A DNA stretch of 64,000 nt, taken from NCBI RefSeq assembly GCF_000166195.2, contig NZ_CM001403.1, positions 558,001-622,000 on the forward strand, given 5' to 3'. A model generated the notes under the pieces. The model worked only from the letters and a program-made list of their open reading frames with translations. It searched no databases and was not told where the DNA came from. This DNA is from Mucilaginibacter paludis DSM 18603. Lineage in GTDB: Bacteria; Bacteroidota; Bacteroidia; Sphingobacteriales; Sphingobacteriaceae. Made by a program: the position numbers and the translations under genes. Below are positions 62,241-64,000 of the stretch, in pieces (positions within the stretch are counted from its first letter, which is position 1; each line of letters begins with the position of its first letter).

Positions 62241-63766
62241 CATAGCCGTCAATTTAAGTAGCTGTACTCATATATTGTTGATTTTCAGTTATTTAATTTT
62301 TAGGCGCGGTTTGCCCGCATGGGCAAACCTATGTATTTTTACTCTCATATTTTTCGTTTTTTAAGGCGGGGAGGTTTAGATGGCCCCGCCTTTCTTATTT
62401 TTGTTTAACTATCTAAATATAGTATTTAAATATCTAATAATCAAATACTTATTACAATTTCTTCTATTTTTAACCTATGTTTTCTGTGCTCTTTTGAAAG
62501 GTGCTTTAAGTTTAATTTCTCCAACAGAGCTAACCACTTTGAGCATATCCCTAAAAGCTGCGCTCGCAATTCTTCTTTCGTAGAAGCGATTAGTCGATGC
62601 ACCTTTAAAACACTAATTTGACCTATCTTACCGATAGCCATGCATATTTTCCAACTCAAAACTGCCCAGATCAACTTACTGTATAATATACTGGTTATAC
62701 GATCCGAACTTCCTTTGGGGAACGTGTGTATCTTTAAAAACGACTTCCATGCTTTAAAAACCAATTCTATCTGCCATCGCAGGTGATATAACTTTTGGAT
62801 CAATTCAGCGCTATATTTTTCGCTCACCAGGTTGGTAACAATAAAGTTAAACCCTGCCCGCTCTTTGAATCCCTTACTGGTGGTACTGCCTTTCTTTTTA
62901 TTGTACTTTTCAGTATTGGCTATCCGCCTTGCCTTGAGCTCTTCACTTACCGGTTCTATTATTATCCTTACCGGCATCTTATCAGCTCCGATATATACCT
63001 GTTGATCAAATACGCCGGTTATGCCTTGTAGTTTCGACAACTCTAACTTTTGGTATTGGTCGTCCTTTAATAGATAAATCGTTGTTTTCGGACATAATTT
63101 ATTAATAAAGAAAGCTTTGACTTTGTTAATATTGTTCATATAACTCAAGTGAGTGTAACCCAGATCTCTCATATATAATACCCCCGGCTGAATTGATGCC
63201 TTGTCCAGATGACTCTCACCCTGGTCATTTGCGTTGGCCGGAGTTACTTTGATATCGCTTTTACCACTTTTGATTTCAAATTCAAATTGTACAGATGCTC
63301 CCGCTTTCATCCCACTTCCTTTTGTTCCGGGGAATGTCTCTGCAATAACTTCCGGCAACGCGAAACGGGTAGAATCTTTGATACGGATCTCCAAGCCCTG
63401 TGTTTGCTCTTGCGGTAACTCAACTGCTATTAATTGCTCAAAAACGGCTTGTACAAACTTTGTCATATTGCTGTGATGTCTTTGATGCAATGCCTGCTTC
63501 GAAATATCAAGCCCATCCCTCCGCATTAACTGCATACTCATGCCGTTAAACGATTGATCTCCATCAAATAACGCCATATCCAATAGTTCCTTGCCTCCCA
63601 CTTTTCGTTTGCGTTGTATAGCCTCTGTTTTACGGGCCAGGCCATCTAACACCGTTGGTTCAAATAGTTCCGAACTCATTCGCTCGAATAATGACTGCAA
63701 TTTTGCAGTTCCGATTCTTGCTCTAAAAAAATTTTATCCCTTTTTTTTCTAAAGTTGACGGCTATG
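62241..63766 (-). mobile_element. IS4-family insertion sequence (about 1526 bp)
   Basis: Ends CATAGCCGTCAA at 62241 and its inverse TTGACGGCTATG at 63755-63766. An 11-bp direct repeat CCCTGATCGGG flanks it (62230-62240 and 63767-63777); because of the repeat's G/C edges the exact duplication could be 9-11 bp. One transposase gene is carried on the minus strand. Bases 62262-62440 hold only IS flank. Confidence 0.9.
62441..63700 (-). CDS. IS4-family DDE transposase
   Basis: 419 residues. The IS4 signature Y-(2)-R-(3)-E-(6)-K is visible in YHLRWQIELVFKAWK; the first Asp region (DSTRFALPE) and second Asp (LYMRDLGYTHLS) are also present. Intact by eye, with start MQSLFERMSSELF. Confidence 0.95.
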   Translation of the reverse strand: MQSLFERMSSELFEPTVLDGLARKTEAIQRKRKVGGKELLDMALFDGDQSFNGMSMQLMRRDGLDISKQALHQRHHSNMTKFVQAVFEQLIAVELPQEQTQGLEIRIKDSTRFALPEVIAETFPGTKGSGMKAGASVQFEFEIKSGKSDIKVTPANANDQGESHLDKASIQPGVLYMRDLGYTHLSYMNNINKVKAFFINKLCPKTTIYLLKDDQYQKLELSKLQGITGVFDQQVYIGADKMPVRIIIEPVSEELKARRIANTEKYNKKKGSTTSKGFKERAGFNFIVTNLVSEKYSAELIQKLYHLRWQIELVFKAWKSFLKIHTFPKGSSDRITSILYSKLIWAVLSWKICMAIGKIGQISVLKVHRLIASTKEELRAQLLGICSKWLALLEKLNLKHLSKEHRKHRLKIEEIVISI

Positions 63767-64000
63767 CCCTGATCGGGGGGCATCACGAATACCACGTAGC
63801 ATTGGAGGATAAGCTTTCCGCATTCTTTCATCGCCCGAAGGATTCATCTATCATTTACACCACCGGGTATACGGCAAACAGTTCGACTTTGCTGGCCATG
63901 CTGAAAGCTGAAGATTGCGCCATTGTAGATATGGCCGTTCACGCCAGCGTCTATGAGGGCTTGTATGAAACGAACATCAAAAAATTCCCTCATAACAGCC

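Larger units (their letters stand above)
61908..64000 (+). pseudogene. Alpha-oxoamine-synthase-type aminotransferase, split by IS4 element and running off the window
   Basis: Left part (61908-62240) encodes FERIPDLNAFQRAEIFKDFT...CVSLVSNDYLNFTQHPKVKA...GTGAGASPLIG; right part (63778 on) continues GHHEYHVALEDKLSAFFHRP...IIYTTGYTANSSTLL...IVDMAVHASVYEGLYE. Together this is the PLP-dependent KBL/AONS/SPT family fold start. With the element and one target copy removed the frame is continuous (LIG-GHHEYH). As it stands the protein is cut after about 117 residues. The PLP lysine lies beyond the window. Confidence 0.9.

Overview
The window looks like Bacteroidota DNA, most likely a soil or plant Sphingobacteriales relative (Mucilaginibacter/Pedobacter type; the genus is inference). 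The signs are a CTnDOT-type transfer operon (TraE to TraM, RteC, BfmA/BtgA, DUF5712 relaxase), an IntDOT-like integrase, histone-H1-like small proteins, a TonB-type outer-membrane barrel with a carboxypeptidase-regulatory domain, a grasp-with-spasm maturase pair, AT-rich intergenic DNA and few clear Shine-Dalgarno sites.

Layout. 1-10 kb is an accessory/defence segment: an H1-like protein, a large KAP-type P-loop ATPase, a block of mobile-element housekeeping genes (including a J-domain protein), then a patatin phospholipase, a CD-NTase (together CBASS-like) and a divergent protein ending in a DisA-type diadenylate cyclase domain. At 10.0-10.3 kb lies an intact tRNA-Pro(TGG) preceded by a degenerate direct copy of its 3' end, which suggests element junctions. 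From 10.6 kb a tyrosine integrase, an Rpn-type nuclease gene interrupted by an IS256-family element, two sensor-kinase-like genes and a minus-strand operon of element maintenance genes follow. In that operon the DUF932 gene is broken by a 125-bp palindromic insert. 21.4-23.8 kb holds a paralogous pair of unknown proteins and a second H1-like gene.

23.8-44.3 kb is the conjugation module, read right to left: HTH/excisionase-like protein, BfmA/BtgA, relaxase, T4CP, then (after an inserted umuDC cassette, a GNAT and a LuxR-type gene) RteC and TraE-TraM. No TraN is recognisable. Three hairpins upstream of the mobilisation genes are a candidate oriT.

45-61.6 kb is a peptide natural-product (RiPP) locus. 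A 13-kb minus-strand operon starts with a double-glycine leader peptide and a terminator/attenuator, then a GT2 glycosyltransferase, a stand-alone dehydratase-C-like protein, a C39-peptidase ABC exporter, an HlyD adaptor, an outer-membrane barrel, a GT14 enzyme, an ATP-grasp/SPASM maturase pair with a small protein between them, another glycosyltransferase and a VKOR/thioredoxin protein. A convergent two-gene unit repeats the dehydratase-C-like plus glycosyltransferase pairing. This mix suggests a glycosylated and disulphide- or ester-crosslinked exported peptide, and is the most novel-looking part of the window. A 69-bp direct repeat (about 90% identical) flanks the locus; its right copy is the leader of an alpha-oxoamine-synthase-type aminotransferase gene that is itself split by an IS4-family element with a clear target duplication.
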